Assembly (NCBI GenBank): GCA_022494885.1
Contig: JAGVSM010002703.1
Location: forward strand, 1 to 64,000
DNA: 64,000 bases
Direction of reading: 5' to 3'
Source of the DNA: Micrasema longulum
Lineage: Eukaryota > Arthropoda > Insecta > Trichoptera > Brachycentridae
Position 1 is the stretch's first letter. Each line of letters opens with the position of its first letter. Shown piece after piece: positions 1 through 11,559 of this stretch. The notes below the pieces were generated by a model, which was not told the DNA's origin, searched no databases, and was given only the letters and a program-made list of their open reading frames with translations. The position numbers were made by a program, and so were the translations under genes.

Positions 1-90
1 CATTAGTCTTGATTGTCCTTGTCTTGTTTTAAAAAGTTGCATATAGAGGCGGACTTTCCTTCGTTCGAATTCCTGGTTCAAGAGTTTTAC

Positions 91-581
91 CTGCGAGCAA
101 CCACCGAGTCGAAAACGTTCGTCCAGTGTTCTGGTTCTGTTTCACACACAGAACTGCATTCTTCATCCGCTCGGACATAGGGACGAATAAGAATATTTAT
201 ATCGATAACAATGGGTAAAATTAACCCCGTCAAATTAAGCTTCACGCGAGTATTACATTTCTTTGGACGGTTAAAGCGAGTTTTAAATAATTCGCAAATA
301 AAACAACGACCTTTATTGCGACACATCAGTATCATGTACCTATACAATAATATATCAACAAGCAAATTGACATAAATAGCCCCCAAGGCTATGAACTTGT
401 ACGTCGCGTCGTCCTCAGTGCTTAGATGTTTTAGGATGACCAGTACTTTTCTAACGTCAGCGTTTGGTGTAACCTTGACCTTCTCTACACATTTATTGAG
501 GTCTGAAATTGTATTCAATAACTTCGTTGTCACGGACAATGACATTGATTTTAAAATAAATTGACGTTTTATAAATCTCAT
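91..581 (-). CDS. Possible first coding exon of an unknown protein
   Basis: An open frame of about 163 codons runs from an ATG at 581-579 to a good splice donor (CGCAG|GTAAAA, exon end at 91). I therefore read it as an exon that continues off the left edge rather than a complete gene ending at the TAA inside the donor. The frame is also open for about 10 codons before this ATG, starting with a TTG-containing stretch, but no ATG lies there; an in-frame stop sits at 617-615. The protein has a basic N-terminus, a hydrophobic segment near residues 68-88, a Cys-containing patch, a second hydrophobic segment near 115-130, and an acidic Cys-containing C-terminal part. Two membrane-like segments suggest a membrane protein, but I recognise no family. 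It could be a chance open frame in AT-rich DNA. No transcript support is visible. Confidence 0.33.
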
Positions 582-599
582 ACCATTGTTGTGTGCCAA

Positions 600-1471
600 T
601 CTTTTTGCCTTTTGTTATATTCAAAACTAGCGCAAACCCTTATTAGATAATTGCCATCTCCCACACCTTAATAACTTATATTGTATCGCAACTATTTTAT
701 TTTTGATCTTTGGTTTGACATTATATTTTAGCCAAGGGTTATTTATTAGTCGTAGTCAATACCCATTTGACAATTTATATCTAGAGTCTGTACGCGTTTG
801 ATAATTTACTTATCTTAATGCTCTCACCTGCAAGGGGCGGATGCCCCAAGGGACAATATTGACTGTTTAGATGCACCTTGCGATGATCCAAACTGAACCT
901 TTCTTAAATTTACCTACTATAATCCCCCTCCATTTACTGTAAATGTAAGCTTTATTATGGCATACATTGATTCCAGGAGGACACATTGAAATTAGATTCC
1001 TAACTTAGTACGTCGTGACTACGACAATTTATTATTAAATGTAAACTTGAATATTTATAATTATAAGTACAGTAAACCTAACGAGTGTAGTTGGAGACAT
1101 ATTGTTATCTTCGAAACTGAATTAAATAAAACAATACCATATTCGAAGCTGCCTTTTATTGACGACTGGAGGGCGATTCAATTACTCATTACAAAGTGCC
1201 CCTCAACACCTCACACGGCACATAACACCATTAAGACGAGAGCAATTTGAAAGGTCATGCAACATTACTTTGTAAAATATCGATTTCCTAAAACTATTTT
1301 AGAAAAATCTCTAAAAAACTAGTCACCTACCCCTAAAATATCATCGTAAAAAAACAGTTATTCGACACGGATGATTGTTTTATTTGTCCGGTAGCCTAGG
1401 TATAAACATATTATAAGGTCAAGTTATGTTGCCTCGAAAGGTTGGTAGTCATCATTTGATTTTCAATGTTA
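600..1471. other. Intergenic, nothing recognised
   Basis: AT-rich sequence with only short open frames, such as 67 codons at 1047-1250. I see no family motif, RNA gene or clear repeat structure here. Confidence 0.5.
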
Positions 1472-1600
1472 TTTTTTTTTTTTTAATTAATAAAGCATGC
1501 AATACATTAATAAGATATCATGCTCCTGAGAGTTATGAAAAAAACTCATTTGGTACATAAAAAGAAAACATTTTTATGACAATAAATAATATCGGCGGAA
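1472..1600 (-). mobile_element. LINE 3' end fragment, first copy
   Basis: A poly-T run (poly-A on the minus strand) is followed by a segment with the landmarks ATTAATAA, ATATCATG, a GAGAGTT/GAGTTGT block and AACTCATTTGG. The same order recurs at 1812-1930. I read both as 3' ends of one LINE family on the minus strand; this copy lacks coding sequence. Confidence 0.5.
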
Positions 1601-1801
1601 GTGTTTATGACCGTGCAATAATTTATTCATGTTTTCGCGACACATATTTTACTCATTCGTGTAATTTATTCATTTTTCTTTTTCTGTCGAATGTTTATAT
1701 ACATACGGTGAAATTGACCCTTGTATTATTTACGCCTTTTTTGTTATAATATTTTTTTTAAATAACAACTATTTCAAAATTTAAAAACAAAAACAGCAAA
1801 A

Positions 1802-2855
1802 TGCTTATTTCTATTAATTTTTTTTATTTTTTATTTTTATTTATTAATAAAACATATAAGACATGAATATCATGATATTATATTCCCAGGAGTTGTACGA
1901 GAAAACTCATTTGGGACGGTACATAAAAAAAATAGTACCTTTCTTGTAACAATACATAGTATACATTTAAACAATAAAAAATTTAACAATCTATGAACTT
2001 AATATTTAAAAAGGAAAGAAAACATTTAAACAATCTGTGAACTTAATATTAAAGGAGAAAATAAAAGCATTCAAACAATCTGTGAACTTAATATTAAAAA
2101 AGAAAAGAAAAACATTTAAACATTCTGTGAAATTAATATTAAAAAAGAAAATAAAAACATTTAAACATTCTGTGAACTTAATATTAAAAAAATAAAAGAA
2201 AAACATTTAAACCTAAAACACAATATATAGACTATTCACAGAAACTGAGCTAAAAACTATTACTTTCAAAAAGATTCAAGAAATAGGTCTTCATTTCTGG
2301 TCTTTGAGATTTACCACTCGACATTTCATTTTAAAGGTCATCAGGCAGTTTATTAAATTGTATACGACCAATGTATTCCAGAGACCTTTTGCCGAACTTC
2401 GTGGAACAAAATTTAGAAATGTGAAGATTTTTTGCATATCGTGTATTATAGTTGTGAATTTCATGATTAAATGTAAGTTTTAAATTTGTGGGAGCAGAAA
2501 AGTTTATGATGTTTGAAATAGTGTTAGTGATGTCATACAGTGCCATTACCTTGAAAGGAAGTATTTTTGTGTTACGATAAATATCCTTGACACGGGAATT
2601 CCATTTCAAACCAAGAATGCTTCTCAGAGCTCGGTTTTGAAGAACTTGAATCTCAGAAATCTGGTTTTTGTTAGCGAAACCCCAAATACAGCATAAATAG
2701 GATAGGTGAGAATGTATCATAGCGTAATAGACGGCAAACAAAACAGAGTGAGGAAGCAGACCACGAAGTCTATGCAAAACGCCAGTTACGGGTACTATTT
2801 TTGATTTAACATGTTCATATTGGTATTTCCATGAAAGTTTTACGTTACGTTTTAA
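1802..2855 (-). mobile_element. 5'-truncated LINE with reverse transcriptase C-terminus
   Basis: The minus strand encodes the C-terminal part of a non-LTR retrotransposon ORF2, from about 2855 to the stop near 2331. The readable order is KLSW, then a KSKI..VTGVLHRLRG block, HSHLSYLCCIWG, LQNRALRSILGL, and a final HNYNTRYA block. This is the usual downstream region of Jockey/CR1-like reverse transcriptases. The polymerase motifs are absent, so it is a dead 5'-truncated copy. The 3' untranslated part carries a 45-base tandem repeat (1978-2212) and ends in a poly-T run near 1812. Exact clade is uncertain. Confidence 0.75.
1978..2212. repeat. 45-bp minisatellite, about five copies
   Basis: Units start near 1978, 2022, 2067, 2112, 2157 and a partial unit near 2202. 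Each contains the core ACATTTAAACAWTCTGTGAA followed by an A-rich spacer. The period of 45 bases is a multiple of three, which produces a spurious repetitive open frame on the minus strand. It lies in the 3' untranslated part of the LINE above. Confidence 0.85.
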
Positions 2856-3601
2856 ATTTCACGATTACAAAAAAATATACGGCAAATAGCTTTAATAATA
2901 CTAAGTTATCGAATTAAAATCAGTATATGGGGGATTCGAATCCCCCCCCCCCTTTCCGTCCGGCTAGGTTAATTAAGTTACCTAAATACTAAATGTTTTA
3001 GTAGTATATTTTTAAATCCCTTTTTGTTTTCTCTTGTATGTTTTATTTGTTTAGTATGTGTTTATGTCTGTTTAATTTTCATATGAATGATGTTACTCTT
3101 TAAAACAAAATTCTGATTTATCATTTGTAATGGTTATTTGGCTGGTTGGGTATTGCACTACCCACTCAATCGAGCTAGAATAAAAATAAATGTTATTATT
3201 ATTATCGCTGTCCAGATGTTTATTGAAATACATGTTTATGTAATATTTTTTTAAAAATATTTTCGCTATTGTTTAATGATGTGCATGCTTCCACTTTCCA
3301 TTGTATTGTATCCTAAATCAACACAACGTGATTTTCCGATTTTAAAAGTACCTAATCAAATTCACACCTATTGATAAAAGGGGAAATACCATGTTTTTTT
3401 TTACATTTTTAAAGTAATAAAGGTCTATGAAATACTGTCCAGTAAAAAAAAATTCTTGCTAATTACTAGGAGCATAAAAAATACTTTTAAATTTGTAATT
3501 TAGAATTCTCGCAAAAACGGTCTTTCCATTGGCCACGCCCCTAATACGTCACGATTCATGTTTATTTGTTCCTGCAATTGAAATTTGAGTATAACGCAGG
3601 C

Positions 3602-3800
3602 GGCCTCCGTGGTGTAGTGGTCAAGACGCTTGACTCACGCACGGAAGGTTCCGGGTTCGATTCCCGGTGAGAACACAAAAAAATTTAAATATGATTTTTC
3701 TCAAGCCTGGGTGTTCTGTGATGTAATTCACCACTGTAATTGGGCCTCCTGGCCTGTTGTGGTGCAAAAATAAATAAAATAAAATATAAAAAAATAACAA
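3602..3800 (+). mobile_element. tRNA-derived SINE, copy 1
   Basis: The head has a tRNA-like internal promoter: an A box (TGGTGTAGTGG near 3610) and a B box matching GGTTCGATTCC at 3654-3664. Its 5' and 3' acceptor halves do not pair, so it is not a tRNA gene. A non-tRNA body follows, with CTCAAGCCTGGGTG and a Cys-rich-looking GGGCCTCCTGGCCTG block, ending in an A/TAAA-rich tail. Two further copies lie on the minus strand at 35755-35923 and 55996-56152 with head, body and tail in the same order. Confidence 0.85.
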
Positions 3801-4439
3801 TTTCATGAATTTTGACGTCACAACAACCAAGGTCAAACACGTCGCGTTTTTCTACTAACATATTTTTATTGAATTTCTTTTTTTACATTTATGTATGAAA
3901 ACATTTCGTCACAATATTGATATTGATTTTGAAAATACAATTAATTATTCTAAATCCATTTCATATATTTTTATCGGTATACGTAGTATGTGATATTTCC
4001 CTATTCAAATAAAAAATGGCTACGTAGATTGTATAACGGCAGGCGTTGAGTAAGCTAAACATTTTGCCTATTACTAGGTGAATTTAAGAGAAAAAACCAA
4101 CGAAATTTAATCAGCAGTCATTTTGTATTAATAGTTACAATATTATGCTTTTTATATATTTTTTAATATTTTCTTTTGTAAAATAAGTTACAAAAAAGTA
4201 CATGATAAGGTGAAAGCACACATAACGAAAAACGAAACGAATACCACATCAAAAAAGAGGAAACCTCTTGAGCTAGGTAAAAGGCGAAAATATTGATTGC
4301 TAAAGTACATTTTTTTTAAATAAATGAATGAACATAAAACTTTTTTTTTGTAAGTAGCGCAGCGCAGTCTTTGTGGACTTGCCTTTTTGATAGGCATGTT
4401 GAATAACATAAAGAGGTGCCACTTTTAGAGTGGTCTCTG
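3801..4439. other. Intergenic, nothing recognised
   Basis: AT-rich DNA with no motif, gene or repeat that I can identify. The short minus-strand frame at 4188-4409 shows no family resemblance. Confidence 0.45.
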
Positions 4440-5150
4440 TCTTGTAAATATAAATCACCATCTACATTGTTTTAAGAAGGGAATAGGCGAGACTGATTGG
4501 CCTGTAGGACTTAGACTGTGACTTGTCTCTATCTCCAGCCTGGGAAATGAAGGCTACCTGGACTTCAGCTGTTTGGTATATAGCCCCATGCAAAACTAGC
4601 CCCAAAACGTTTTACTATTATAGGTAGGGTGACGTCTAATCCCTGTTGTAAAGGAGCAGGGATGATACCATCCTCTCCCCCAGTTTTGATTGCTATAAAA
4701 TTGTTAGTTGTCTACTCCACCTGGGGTGGTCAAAATACAAGGGATGCTCTTCTCCAGTCCTCGATCGCCGGTCTTTCAAAGTTCCTCAGCCGGATAGGGT
4801 GGCTCTCTCTTTTTTCAGGCATCACCGAAATGGGAAAATAAACCTGGGCTATGGAGCCTCAGCGTTTCTTCCGAGGATTCAGTAAATAATCCATCTGGTC
4901 TTTTAAATAGCCCTAGATGTGATGGAGAAGTTTTTGAGAGCATCTGATGAATCTTTGAAATTTATGAGGCTCCGTTTATTTCATCATAGAAACTTCTCCA
5001 AGATGCTCTCATTCATTTCCTTGAATTGAATTCAGTAAGGGCTTTTCTGCATTAATCCCAGTTTTGGTCTCTTTTAGCCCTATTGAATCGCACTTGAGCT
5101 GTTGTAAGACATTCTAGTTTGATTTGTCTTAGTAGTTTTCAGGGTATGCA
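4440..5150 (-). mobile_element. Degenerate LINE reverse transcriptase fragment
   Basis: Conceptual minus-strand reading gives broken pieces resembling the stretch before the polymerase palm of Jockey/Loa-type LINEs: GGEDGI.PAPLQQGLD, then a FWGYIPNSW block, then a poorly preserved tail. Frames change several times and stops interrupt every frame, so it is inactive. Family assignment rests on short motifs only. Confidence 0.45.
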
Positions 5151-5600
5151 GTGACGACACTACGTAAGGCCCACCAATTGGTAAGGCTATTTATACCTGA
5201 GGTCGCCCGGTATCAGGTACCCTCCGTTCTCAACTGCACTTCACTGCAGCCATGTTTTTTGGAATGAGGTGAACTCCTCTGGACAGTGGTAAAGAGTCGG
5301 GGATCGGATCGAAGGGGGGTGTGTTAGTTTGATAACGGGATGAGGTGATAGGTATACCAACCAGTCTGGACAGGAAAGGTTGGTATCTTCTCTTGTCCGG
5401 GATCAACCATGATGTTCCCCACTGCCTGGTGCCATAGACACCCCACAGTGGGGTCGGCTATCCGCAACCCGCCGACCCGCCCGGTCGCATGAGAAGTATG
5501 CGTCCCGCCTGATCAGTGCTCACCGGCATAATATTGTGACACCATTGCCGGCGAACACCGCTCTGGCGATGGCCGGGAAGACCGTAGCTAACTAAAAAAA
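5151..5600. repeat. GC-richer block of unknown origin ending in an A-run
   Basis: This block is clearly richer in G and C than its surroundings. It contains GGTCGGCTATCCGCAACC and GCCGGCGAACACCGC, and stops abruptly at CTAACTAAAAAAAA near 5596. The abrupt composition change and terminal A-run suggest the 3' untranslated part of a plus-strand retroelement. No coding motif is visible. Confidence 0.4.
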
Positions 5601-6937
5601 ATATTTTTGTTTTCTTTTTTTAACAAGTGGATTGATACGGATAAAGCCTACAGAAGTATGCTTTCTTATAATTGTATTTAAGATATGTAGAAAACAATAA
5701 TTATTGGACTTATAATTTCGATTCATTTGTAAGTATTATATATTTTGTATTAGCTGTTGTTTTCTGAATAAAAAAAAACGGCAACCGGCAGCAGTCAAAA
5801 CAGGATTTTAGTTATTAAAAGATTTTCTGAATCGCTTCAAATCCTGTTTAACTATAGAACAAAAACATGACCTACACACAACAAAAACAGCCTTTTATAT
5901 ATTTTTATTATAGGTACTGTAATATTACTTGTAAATATACAAGTGATTATGAATTATTGTTATGTAGATCAATTTATTAATTTTAATAAATTATGTATAG
6001 TAATTTAAATTGACATGATTTAAAAAAAAAATGATATTTTGAAAATCCACACTGAAGCTTCGAAATTACACCCCCTCAAAGTCAGTGAATGTTTCTAACA
6101 TTTAATAGTTGAACCCCGTGCAAACCGCATGTACCCGCTACACGTCAAAATACGCTAAATGTCGAAAAATATGCCTACCCCGGAAACCTGTTACTTGCCA
6201 CAACAACGCGATTGGGTATTGTAAACACATGGTCACAACCTGTGACGTTTTAAGGTCATTCTTTTTTATTTATTGTTTTGGCGTTTGTTTTGTAGAACTC
6301 CATATATTTAATATAAAAATCAAACACTGATTTGAGTATACTGAAAACTTTATTTTATTTTTAAAATATAAAAACATTCTACGATTGTTTCGACTCGTTG
6401 CCAAACATTATTGTAAAAAGAATTTTTGTTTTTGTATTTTTTTTAAGTGTTTAGTAGACTCAAATCTGTGTTTGATTTTTTATATTAAAAAAAATGATAT
6501 TTTTATTCATTTTTGTATCCAATTTCCGGTAGAAATGAATTTCCTCATTGTGACTGAAAGATTGAGGGTGAAAAAAATAAATAAACCATTTATTTTACAT
6601 TTATTGATAATGGACATTTTATATACAGTTCGGTAAGTTTAATAATGAAACATGTAATTATCAGATAATGCATAGGTAGTTTAATAATTTTTTTTTGTTT
6701 CTTTTTCTGAGGAAATGACATAAACTATTAGACATTAAATTTACTGAAAAATAAATTAACTATTGGTTATAAAATACATAATCAGAAGGTTACTGAACAT
6801 TATATTCCTGTTTTGGTCTGATATGTATTATTGCATTGTAGATTGTATTATGTACGTACTTTTTAGACTTTGAAATAAATTGACTAATATTCAAAATTAT
6901 GCAAACAAAATAGTACAATTGGTTATTTTTAAATCTA
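5601..6937. other. Intergenic, nothing recognised
   Basis: AT-rich. The short frames at 6109-6330 and 6385-6636 show no family features and look like chance. Confidence 0.45.
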
Positions 6938-7118
6938 GGGCCCCGATTCCAATGGGAAGACAACAGAGTTGTCTATAAAGTAAAATATTTTTTTCTGTAC
7001 AAAAATGTGTAGGTTTAAAAGGTTTAACACGTTTAAAAAATCCACATTTTCATAGAGAAAAATCGAATTTACCGTATGGACGATTGAAGATGGTAACTTC
7101 CCATTGCAATCGGGGCCC
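6938..7118. mobile_element. 181-bp MITE with GGGCCCCGATT termini
   Basis: The first 22 bases (beginning GGGCCCCGATTCCAATGGG) match the reverse complement of the last 22 (7097-7118) with one mismatch. The inner sequence is AT-rich and has no coding frame of interest. This is a short non-autonomous DNA transposon structure. I could not define a target-site duplication with certainty. Confidence 0.7.
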
Positions 7119-8464
7119 AACAGATAATTAAAAATAATTTATTTAAAAGCTCTATTGTTGTTTTATTGTCACTCATTAGTATCTTAATGAATGTTTTTTA
7201 TAATTATTAATAATCTTAGAAAAATAATATTATATTTTACATTATGTGCGTTTAGTATTTATTACTCGTTTTATGTATAATTTTTAACACACAAACCTGA
7301 AGGTTTAACATATTGTTGAATGAAGGATTTTTATAAATAAAAAAAAATTATGCAAAACATAATATATAGGTCACGGTAAGCTAAGGAAAATAATTTTGGT
7401 CAGATAACATTTCTATCGAAATCTTCACAAATATCAATTCATTATTTTAGCAATCTTATATTTGACTGAGTGAATCAAAAAGAAGATAAAATCTATGAAC
7501 ATGTCCATTTTCATTTGAATTCTACAATCCTTAAATAATATCATATCAGCTATTAAACTCCACATATATTTTACAATCATATCTTGTGCAGATTATAGTC
7601 TTTAACATACTGATTATCCATTCCTTTATTGAATAATTCAATGGATGTCATAAGCACCAGGTACTAAACATTTACATCACAATAAAGGATTAAAATCACA
7701 GTTTCATTCATAAATATTAACAAATATTTATCTGTTTAATAATACTTTTATTATGTATCAATACATAATAAACGTTAATTTACTTTGAATCGAGTAATGA
7801 TCTCAATACTCTTAATTGAAAACTAATTCATTAAATCCAAATCCAATACACAACGTGGATCATTAGTTAAATTATTATTATACGAGTAATTCCACTAATT
7901 TTTGGGTGATCATGTAACTCAATATTAAGTACAGAATTATTCAAAATTATGGCTTCAGCTTTGTACCCCTTTATTTCCAGAACAATATAGCAAATGTTCG
8001 ATCACTAACAGACAATTTCTTCCTATACCTAGCTGCATCAAAGATATAGCAAATATTGCAGTGCCCTCAACAATCTGAAAAAAAGAGGTGGTAAATCATG
8101 ATACACATGCAATAATTCAAGTGGGAAAGAGATATACATACGTATTTCCTTAGTTCATGTTTATGTCTATGTAACTTATTACCAGATATGACACAAGCTG
8201 GCAGCCATCAAAATTTTGAAAAATGTGCTTTAAAATATAACGAATTATCTGCTTATTCAATAAATTGGATTTTACTTACTAATTAAACGATATATCGGTT
8301 TCGCTTTTAACAGTTGCAATGCAATGAAAGCATGTTTTCATCATGCACAAGGACATATTTCTGCATAGCATCATGTCTGATCGTGATGAAAGTCCGTCAC
8401 AGAATGGAGGCATGGAAGGCAATTGATTACCCACGAATTGAAATTCCATTTTCTTCACGCTTGT
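7119..8464. other. Intergenic, nothing recognised
   Basis: AT-rich sequence with no gene, RNA or structured repeat that I can support. Confidence 0.45.
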
Positions 8465-9200
8465 AACTAATTTTTTTTTTTTTTTTTATCAAAATACAAT
8501 TCCATGTTCACTTTGCCCAGCTAACAAGGGTACATACCCCGTTCCAAGCTAGGCAATTACATTTTAATATATTTTAATAGTTAACAAATTAATATAGAGC
8601 ACAGACAAAAAAAATATAAACTTATTCGGATACACATTTTGATTCATATACATACAGACATACACATATATATATAAATATACACATATATACACATGTA
8701 CATACACACATACGTACATACACCCACGCGCATACACATACATACATTCATAAAAACATCGACAATTTATTTATGCGAAACTTCATGGTTGTCATCTATA
8801 AATATTTTTTTTTTTTAATTAATCCTTATTTTTTATTTTTGACATCCAGTAAGGTTCTCCAATCCGTGGCATGCATCAACTTTTCTGACTCCCTACGACC
8901 AATGTCATGAAAGAGCGAGGTCAACACCTTCCGTAACTTGACAACACTCCCGTCTTTCCACGATTCTGGCAAAAGGTTATGGACCTTTTTGCCTACGTTA
9001 TAGTGTTGTCTCGATGCCAGAACAGTGTTGACCCCTTCACTTAGTATCAGATCCCTATTAGAGTATCTTGTATTATGGTTGTGGTTGACGCTTGGGTAAA
9101 TGTCTCTCTTTATGTGTGTAACCACTACCGTTCTCAATATATACTGTTGAATAATATTCAGTACTCTGAATTCTTTGAAGAGCAAGTCACTTGGATAACG
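8465..9200 (-). mobile_element. LINE 3' fragment with ORF2 tail
   Basis: Minus-strand frame 9185-8826 encodes about 119 residues of the extreme C-terminus of a non-LTR ORF2: a VNHNHNTRY block followed by VGKKVHNLLPESWK, the layout seen after the reverse transcriptase in Jockey/CR1-type elements. The 3' untranslated part contains a TACA/CACA-rich simple repeat (8649-8755) and a poly-T run at 8469-8487 that marks the poly-A tail. A related 3' end is at 30489-30900. Confidence 0.65.
8649..8755. repeat. CATA/CACA-rich simple repeat
   Basis: Imperfect run of ACATACA, ACACATATATA and CACACATACGTACATA units inside the LINE 3' untranslated part. Confidence 0.8.
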
Positions 9201-9494
9201 AAATGTTTTTTTTTAAATGACTCGGATTAAAGATTTCTGTTATAAGTCATTGGGTTTGATAGTTTCTCAATTCAAACATTAAACCTTCAAATGGAAAGAG
9301 CATTTGTCATTGGTTTGAACAAACTGAATGTCTTGCTTCTGCTTCTTTGGATGTGAACTGAGTTCAGTTACATTCGGAGTCAAAATGGAACACATGAACA
9401 TTCAACCGTATTTATAAGCTTATATTTGAACCACTTACTTTGTGACTTTCCATGTTAAATAATTTAACTACTTCTTTGTCAGCTTTATTGTAAA

Positions 9495-9755
9495 TATATA
9501 TTGACGCTGGAAAGGATAAAGTTACCAAGCGGCACGTAGCAATTTCACAGAAGAGCCAATATTTTTTTTTTTTTTTAATTAGTAAAGAATCTCATATTGA
9601 AATTTTTTGTTTAAATTATGTAGGAATCAAGCCAAAATAATACAAACTAGATTTTTTATTGATTAAAAAAAAAACAAACTTTAATTGGCTTTTCCGTAAA
9701 GTTGCTAAATGTCACTTGGTAACTTTTTCGTTTCTCGCATCGACATATATTACCA
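9495..9755. mobile_element. MITE-like inverted repeat around 65-bp arms
   Basis: The left arm (about 9497-9561, containing AAAGTTACCAAG and ending GAGCCAAT) matches the reverse complement of the right arm (about 9685-9750, beginning ATTGGCTTTTCCG and containing CACTTGGTAACTTT) with scattered mismatches. The middle is A/T-rich with a poly-T run. Structure fits an aged MITE. Confidence 0.6.
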
Positions 9756-9776
9756 AATGTAATTAAAATTTATTTT

Positions 9777-10107
9777 AACAGAGAGGGAAAACATTTTTGA
9801 GAAGGAATTATGGAAATCTAGGCATTTACAGGGCTTATGACCTGTCATTAGCTGGTTTAAGTGGCCACTTTACACACTGAGTTACCGAATATCCAAATTT
9901 CCTCAACTCTTCCATCTGTTGACTTTTGTAAAGTAAAAGAGCTGGAACCTTTATCACGTGGGTAAAAGAAAAATAAAAGACTTTCATATTCCCTTCTCAA
10001 AAATGTTTTCCTTCTCTGTTGAAATAAGTTTTAATATGAATAACTCCCTAGGGAGGAAATCTAGCCAGTCTGCAAGCATTTGGACATACTCAAACATTGT
10101 TGAAATG
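9777..10107. mobile_element. Foldback repeat family, copy A (near complete)
   Basis: The copy starts ACAGAGAGGGAAAACATTTT and contains CATTTACAGGGCTTATGACC, GTTTAAGTGGCCACTTTACAC and CCATCTGTTGACTTTTG. It then carries an inverted partner of its own start (TTCATATTCCCTTCTCAAAAATG, 9983-10005) followed by ATAACTCCCTAGGGAGGAAA and ATTTGGACATACTCAAA. The same blocks recur at 26080, 28493, 31836, 35203, 42655, 43879 and 60900. No coding capacity is visible. Confidence 0.7.
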
Positions 10108-11059
10108 TAATTTACTTCATGTTTGTCACTTTTTTGTGGTTCTAAATATGGAATTACAAAATAAGAGTCCATTTAGAATAATCCTGTATACCAAGTAAAC
10201 AACAAACTATAATATATTTCTCAAGAAAAATAACAGTAAGTCATATTAAAACAGTTTATTGTAAATAAAATAAACCAATTATTTTACTTATAGAAAATAC
10301 TTAAATGGCTAATATTTTTTAAACCTACATACACTGAGTGAATAATTTTATGCTTTTCATTACTGAAATAAAACTATATCGGTGACATTTATTGCATTAG
10401 GTGGGTCTTGCCTGTTCACTTAAAAATATTGTATGCAAGTGATTTTTTCATGTTCTAGTAGACTTTATGAAGATGATTCTTATCAGCCTAATTAAGTCTT
10501 TGTTTTCTAGATTTAAATTTATTATATTGTGCACACTGGTCGACTCATCGATTAGGCATACCATTTAGAATATAAGACATAAATATTATATTAAATATAA
10601 GTGGTTAGTTAAATACATATAAACCTCTAATAACACAGGTTACTGAAGGCCAAGATAATAAATATTTTTTTAATGTAACATTTGACACATTTGCAGAATG
10701 GCGGAAAAGCTGAATGTTGAATAAGAATCTAACACCAGAATAACATTACTTCAAAATGCAAATAAATGAATGGTGTTTAAAAATACATTTATTACAAAAA
10801 TAATCCATAATTTAACATTTTCTAAAAATATACCTTCCACATTCACCAACTTTACATGATGGAGTGTTTATTCAGAGCACAGAAGAATTTTTATTTATAT
10901 ATTTTCACTGTCAATTTCGTACAAAATAAAGTTCATACTATTGTATACCAAACCTTTCAATTGAATGTTACTAAGAAATAATATAGTGGAGCTGGGTAGA
11001 AGTAAAATGGATTGTCTCATTCGCCCAAACCAATATTGAATCACCTTCTCCACAGATGT
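10108..11059. other. Intergenic, nothing recognised
   Basis: AT-rich DNA without recognisable features. Confidence 0.45.
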
Positions 11060-11280
11060 ATAGCTTATGTTGTCTTTATTTGATTGTGCATTTTATAATA
11101 TAAATAATACAGGTATACATCAATTAAATGTAAGCATAAATACATAGTGTTTAAAACTGTCTGAATATTTTGTTATTTTGTCTTTGTACATTCACACATG
11201 TAAGTGTCCTCGGCACGAGTAACCCCAAGTGAGGTCACATTATCTTTTTTATTAATCATTGTTTACAATGGGAAAAAATT
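11060..11280 (+). mobile_element. LINE 3' end (CCTCGGCACG family), copy 1
   Basis: This stretch matches the reverse complement of 49735-49985 over about 200 bases. Shared landmarks are a GGTATACA block, AAATACATAGTGTT, CACATGTAA, GTCCTCGGCACG, AACCCCAAGTGAGG and TCACATTAT. A shorter relative is at 34420-34485. I read these as 3' untranslated ends of one LINE family. Confidence 0.55.
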
Positions 11281-11559
11281 AATAAATATTAAATATAAAT
11301 CTGTACCTTTCGATACAGACTTGCCTTATGAAGGAGACAAAAAGAAAAATGTCAATGGTTTAAATATTTCAAAAGAAAAATATATGACATAAGGTATGTA
11401 GATAGGTCTTAAAATATTTCAAAATTAAAATATAAACAAATATAAGCAAATTGTGTTTATTGAAATACCTACAAAGTACGTTTATGTTTCACATTGTCTT
11501 TCAAGTTCAACTTCTAGGTACATTAATTTTTGGCAAAATATCCATGGCAATATTTTGTT

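Noticed and set aside
2006..2206. Repetitive 66-codon minus-strand frame
   Set aside because: It is the translation of a 45-base minisatellite; the period divisible by three keeps the frame open by chance.
3602..3680. Possible tRNA gene
   Set aside because: A and B boxes are good, but the acceptor ends do not pair and the unit recurs with a common non-tRNA body, so it is a SINE head.
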